Assembly: GCA_030460725.1 (NCBI GenBank)
Contig: JAKECL010000083.1
Location: 1 to 7,275, forward strand
Source: Propionibacterium sp.
GTDB lineage: Bacteria; Actinomycetota; Actinomycetes; Actinomycetales; Actinomycetaceae
DNA: 7,275 nucleotides
Direction of reading: 5' to 3'
The translations under genes and the position numbers were made by a program. This document shows, in pieces, positions 5,122 to 7,275 of this stretch. The notes under the pieces were generated by a model, which had not been told where the DNA came from, searched no databases, and saw nothing but the letters and a program-made list of their open reading frames with translations. Within the stretch, counting starts at the first letter, position 1. Each line of letters begins with the position of its first letter.

Positions 5122-6249
5122 TCAGCGACCGCCCACGGGGGAGACGCCCAGGGGGCGTCCCGCCAGGCCACGGGCGCGCTGGCCCAGGACCGCAGCCACC
5201 TCACGCACCTGGTCGGCGGCAGCGCCCTCGCCCAGGGCGACGGGACGTCCGGAGTCACCGCCCTCTCGCAGGGCGATGTCCAGGGGAACCTGTCCCATCA
5301 GTTCCACCTCGTAGCCGAGCTGGGACGTCAGGCGTGCGGCGACGGAGGTGCCGCCACCGGAACCGAAGATCTCCAGGTGGGAGCCGTCCGGCTGGACCAT
5401 GAAGGACATGTTCTCCACGACCCCGATGACGCGCTGACGGGTCTGGCCGGCAATCGATCCCGCACGTTCGGCGACCTCGGCCGCGGCGACCTGGGGGGTG
5501 GTGACGACCAGGATCTCGGAGTTGGGGAGCAGTTGGGCGATGGAAATGGCGACGTCACCGGTGCCCGGTGGCATGTCGATGAGGAGGACGTCCAGGTCGC
5601 CCCAGAAGACATCGGCGAGGAACTGCTGGAGGGCGCGGTGCAGCATGGGCCCGCGCCACACGACAGCCTGTCCGTCGGGCACGAACATCCCGATGGACAT
5701 GACCTTGATGCCGGCCACCCCGACCGGGGGGATGATCATGCCGTCGATGACCTGGGGCTCGTGTTCGACCCCGAGCATGCGGGGGATGGAGAACCCGTAG
5801 ATGTCGGCGTCCATGACGCCCACCTTCAGGCCCTGTTCCGCCATGGCCGCGGCCAGGTTGGCCGTCATGGAGGACTTGCCGACGCCGCCCTTGCCGGAGG
5901 TCACGGCGATGACGCGGGTGAGGGAGCCGGGCTGGGCGAAGGGGATCTCGCGCTCTGCGCGCCCGCCGTTGAGCTTCTCGCGCAGTGCCTTCTTCTGGTC
6001 GTCGTTCATGACGCCCATGGACACGTCGACGGCGGCGACGCCGTCGAGCGCGCCGACGGCTTCCTTCACGTCCTTGGTGATGGTCGCGTGCAGGGGGCAG
6101 CCGGCGGTGGTGAGCAGGACGGTGACGGCGACCCGGTCCCCGTCCACGGCGACGGAGTCGATCATGTCGAGGTCGGTGATGGGACGGCGGATCTCGGGAT
6201 CGATGACGGTGCCCAGGGCCGTCATGACCTCAGCTTCGGTGGCAGACAT
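5122..6249 (-). CDS. mrp: Mrp/ApbC/NBP35-family Fe-S carrier P-loop ATPase
   Basis: A 375-residue cytosolic ATPase that, in characterised relatives, holds and transfers Fe-S clusters to apoproteins. The N-terminal MIP18/DUF59 domain spans about 1-95 and contains AGCPL with Cys51. The MinD/ParA-like P-loop domain follows: deviant Walker A SGKGGVGKS (118-126), switch I MDADIYG (146-152), Walker B LLIDMPPGTGD (222-232), and ENMSF (279-283). The C-terminal CxxC found in many Mrp proteins just after ENMS is missing; the segment reads MVQPDGSHLEIFG, as in the mycobacterial homologue. ATG 6249 is chosen because the MSATEAEV start fits DUF59 domains and a promoter-like element sits directly upstream; ATG 6258 adds three residues. 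The longest open frame (to 6396) is an unconserved Arg-rich extension. The gene diverges from the ATPase gene at 6417. Confidence 0.93.
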   Translation of the reverse strand: MSATEAEVMTALGTVIDPEIRRPITDLDMIDSVAVDGDRVAVTVLLTTAGCPLHATITKDVKEAVGALDGVAAVDVSMGVMNDDQKKALREKLNGGRAEREIPFAQPGSLTRVIAVTSGKGGVGKSSMTANLAAAMAEQGLKVGVMDADIYGFSIPRMLGVEHEPQVIDGMIIPPVGVAGIKVMSIGMFVPDGQAVVWRGPMLHRALQQFLADVFWGDLDVLLIDMPPGTGDVAISIAQLLPNSEILVVTTPQVAAAEVAERAGSIAGQTRQRVIGVVENMSFMVQPDGSHLEIFGSGGGTSVAARLTSQLGYEVELMGQVPLDIALREGGDSGRPVALGEGAAADQVREVAAVLGQRARGLAGRPLGVSPVGGR

Positions 6250-6256
6250 GTCCTCC

Positions 6257-6285
6257 ATGGTACGTGGGTCGCGCCGCCTTGTCGG
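6257..6285 (-). promoter_or_regulatory. Promoter of mrp, probably leaderless
   Basis: On the minus strand CCGACA (6285-6280; 4 of 6 to TTGACA) and TACCAT (6262-6257; TANNNT type) are separated by exactly 17 nt. Seven nt separate the -10 from ATG 6249, so transcription would begin at or next to the start codon. GGAGGA at 6256-6251 is too close to the ATG (1 nt) for a normal Shine-Dalgarno. Confidence 0.45.
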
Positions 6286-6313
6286 AGTGACCTTTGCCCT
6301 GCGACGAGGGCGG

Positions 6314-6325
6314 ACGCACATGCGT
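6314..6325. promoter_or_regulatory. Imperfect palindrome in the mrp-ATPase divergent region
   Basis: ACGCA-CA-TGCGT is symmetric at 10 of 12 positions and lies between the two divergent promoters. It has the size of a small dimeric repressor half-site pair, but no regulator gene is present in the window to match it. Confidence 0.25.
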
Positions 6326-6380
6326 GCAGCTCGGGTCCCCAGGGCAGGGATTGCGGGCACGAGGCCGGGGTGTGCGCCGC

Positions 6381-6394
6381 GCCCCGTCGGGGGC
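6381..6394. promoter_or_regulatory. Perfect inverted repeat at the -35 position of the ATPase promoter
   Basis: GCCCC-GTCG-GGGGC, with 5-bp perfect arms, covers the place where a -35 box for the -10 at 6404 should be. It may be a protein-binding site; in such G/C-rich DNA chance is also possible. Confidence 0.3.
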
Positions 6395-6403
6395 ACCCGT
6401 TCC

Positions 6404-6409
6404 TAGACT
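6404..6409 (+). promoter_or_regulatory. -10 box of the ATPase gene, leaderless arrangement
   Basis: TAGACT (TANNNT type) ends 7 nt before ATG 6417, the spacing expected when the transcript starts at the start codon. No -35 match and no Shine-Dalgarno are visible, consistent with leaderless translation. Confidence 0.5.
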
Positions 6410-6416
6410 GGTGGAC

Positions 6417-7130
6417 ATGACCACACCGTCGGCTCTTCCCCTGCGACGCATCGAGGAGGACCCGCTCGACCCGCTGCCCAGGGGCGAGTGGCCCGCGACG
6501 GTGCCCGCCGTGCGGGACCTGCTCGACTCAGGCCTGGACCTCTCGCCGCTGACCGTCCTGGTCGGAGAGAACGGGTCGGGGAAGTCCACCCTGGTGGAGG
6601 CGCTCGCGGAGTCCTTCGGCCTCAACGCTGAGGGCGGGACCCACAACGCCGTCCACCACACCCAACGCACCGAGTCGGGGCTGGCAACGCACCTGCATCT
6701 CATCCGCGGCGCCGGGGCGTCCAGGAGGGGCGTCTTCCTCCGGGCGGAGACGATGCACTCGCATCTGGCCTATCTCTCCGGCATCGATGGCCCCGGGAGG
6801 AACAACTTCCAGAGCCACGGGGAGTCCTTCATCGAGTTCTTCACCGCACGCGCGGGAGTCCAGGGACTCTGGGTCTTCGACGAGGCGGAGTCCGCGCTCT
6901 CCTTCAATGGATGCCTGATGCTCATCGCCCAGGTCATGGACCTGGTCCGCGGAGGCTCTCAGGTCGTCATGTCCACGCACTCCCCGATCCTGGCCGCGCT
7001 GCCAGGGGCGCGGATCCTGGAGTTGTCCGCATCCGGAATGGAGCGCAGGGACTACGAGGATCTCGACATGGTGAGGAACTGGAGGATGTTCCTGGACGCT
7101 CCGGAGCGCGTCCTGCGCCATCTCACCTGA
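6417..7130 (+). CDS. Orphan ABC/SMC-like ATPase (COG3910-type predicted ATPase)
   Basis: A 237-residue protein with a full set of ABC-class ATP-binding motifs in compact form: Walker A VGENGSGKST (49-58), a shortened helical/lid region (about 70-130), a signature-like SHGES (133-137), Walker B LWVFDEAES (151-159) with its catalytic Glu, SALSFNG in the D-loop area, and the switch histidine in STHSP (186-190). There is no membrane segment, transporter partner, nuclease domain or coiled coil, so it is closer to small RecF/SMC-like cytosolic ATPases than to transport ATPases. The biological role is unknown. Start: ATG 6417 follows a -10 box by 7 nt; the longer open frame (from 6294) adds an Arg/Gly-rich segment overlapping the mrp promoter region and is rejected. 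It diverges from mrp and has no visible co-transcribed partner before the window ends. Confidence 0.82.
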   Translation: MTTPSALPLRRIEEDPLDPLPRGEWPATVPAVRDLLDSGLDLSPLTVLVGENGSGKSTLVEALAESFGLNAEGGTHNAVHHTQRTESGLATHLHLIRGAGASRRGVFLRAETMHSHLAYLSGIDGPGRNNFQSHGESFIEFFTARAGVQGLWVFDEAESALSFNGCLMLIAQVMDLVRGGSQVVMSTHSPILAALPGARILELSASGMERRDYEDLDMVRNWRMFLDAPERVLRHLT

Positions 7131-7134
7131 ACTC

Positions 7135-7158
7135 GCGGGCAGTGTGGCCGGGTCCCGC
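7135..7158 (+). terminator. Possible terminator hairpin after the ATPase gene
   Basis: GCGGG (7135-7139) pairs with CCCGC (7154-7158) over a 14-nt loop, starting 5 nt after the stop codon. The stem is short and no U-tract follows. Confidence 0.3.
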
Positions 7159-7256
7159 AACGGCGACGGTTCGGGGAGGGACGGGGCAAAGCGATGCGCA
7201 GGGCGCCGAGCAGCCGGTGCGTCAGGCCGTGGTCGAGTGACGGCGACTCACCCGGT

Positions 7257-7272
7257 GGGGGCCTCAGCCCTC
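7257..7272. terminator. Hairpin at the right edge
   Basis: GGGGGC (7257-7262) pairs with GCCCTC (7267-7272), with one G-U pair and a CTCA loop. It may be a terminator shared with a convergent gene beyond the edge, but the window ends 3 nt later. Confidence 0.25.
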
Positions 7273-7275
7273 GGG

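Larger units (their letters stand above)
7131..7275. other. Right-edge stretch without a confident gene
   Basis: No supported gene. On the minus strand one frame enters from the edge and stops at 7250-7248 after eight codons ending PRAEAPTG; this could be the last few residues of a convergent gene, but it is too short to judge. Hairpins are listed separately. Confidence 0.3.

Noticed and set aside
6250..6416. Longer starts for mrp (to 6396) and for the ATPase (from 6294)
   Set aside because: The extensions overlap each other, are Arg/Gly-rich and unconserved, and would bury the promoter-like boxes located next to the shorter starts.
4519..6420. A 633-codon plus-strand open frame across the methyltransferase and mrp genes
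   Set aside because: It is fully antisense to two recognised genes and its translation is Gly/Asp/His-rich without any domain. Long antisense frames are expected in G/C-rich coding DNA.
6417..7130. ATPase as part of an OLD-, retron- or Septu-like defence system
   Set aside because: No TOPRIM, HNH nuclease, reverse transcriptase or other effector is present in the window; the ABC motifs alone do not justify the call.

Overview
The window comes from a high-GC Gram-positive bacterium (Actinomycetota). GC is very high throughout, third codon positions are mostly G/C, and nearly every protein resembles its actinobacterial version: an LpdA-type quinone reductase without the redox disulfide, a Gram-positive-type DapE, a long LOG-family protein, the short DUF3117 protein, and an Mrp ATPase without CxxC. 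An Actinomycetaceae-like source is possible, but the genus cannot be fixed from sequence alone.

Layout, left to right. Positions 1-145 hold no gene I can support. A compact plus-strand block follows: lpdA (146-1654), dapE (1689-2789) and a LOG-family nucleotide phosphoribohydrolase (2786-3562). The gap between the first two is 34 nt and the second pair overlaps by 4 nt, so the three look like one operon closed by a hairpin at 3580-3597. A structure-rich 325-nt intergenic stretch contains a clear -10 box and a 5' UTR stem-loop ahead of the small DUF3117 gene (3888-4052). That gene ends in a strong hairpin terminator (4069-4108). Positions 4109-4377 are poorly occupied and hold only a tandem 17-bp repeat and a candidate micro-ORF (4266-4388). 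Next are two minus-strand genes: an SAM-dependent O-methyltransferase (4378-5010) and the Mrp/ApbC-type Fe-S P-loop ATPase (5122-6249). Mrp diverges from a plus-strand orphan ABC/SMC-like ATPase (6417-7130). Both divergent genes have promoter-like boxes placed for leaderless or near-leaderless transcripts. The last 145 nt hold hairpins and no confident gene.

The genes are mostly housekeeping: lysine/peptidoglycan precursor supply (DapE), nucleotide salvage (LOG), Fe-S protein maturation (Mrp), respiratory-type redox chemistry (LpdA) and a methyltransferase of unknown substrate. From memory, dapE, a LOG gene, DUF3117, the O-methyltransferase and mrp occur in the same order and orientation in mycobacteria (Rv1202 to Rv1229c region), but spread over many more genes. 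Here the set looks condensed, and the sigE/rseA/htrA/tatB group expected between the methyltransferase and mrp is absent. I see no mobile element, CRISPR array, tRNA or rRNA, and no convincing defence system. The most open questions are the structured 3563-3887 intergenic region, the micro-ORF at 4266-4388, and the partnerless ATPase with palindromes in its promoter region.
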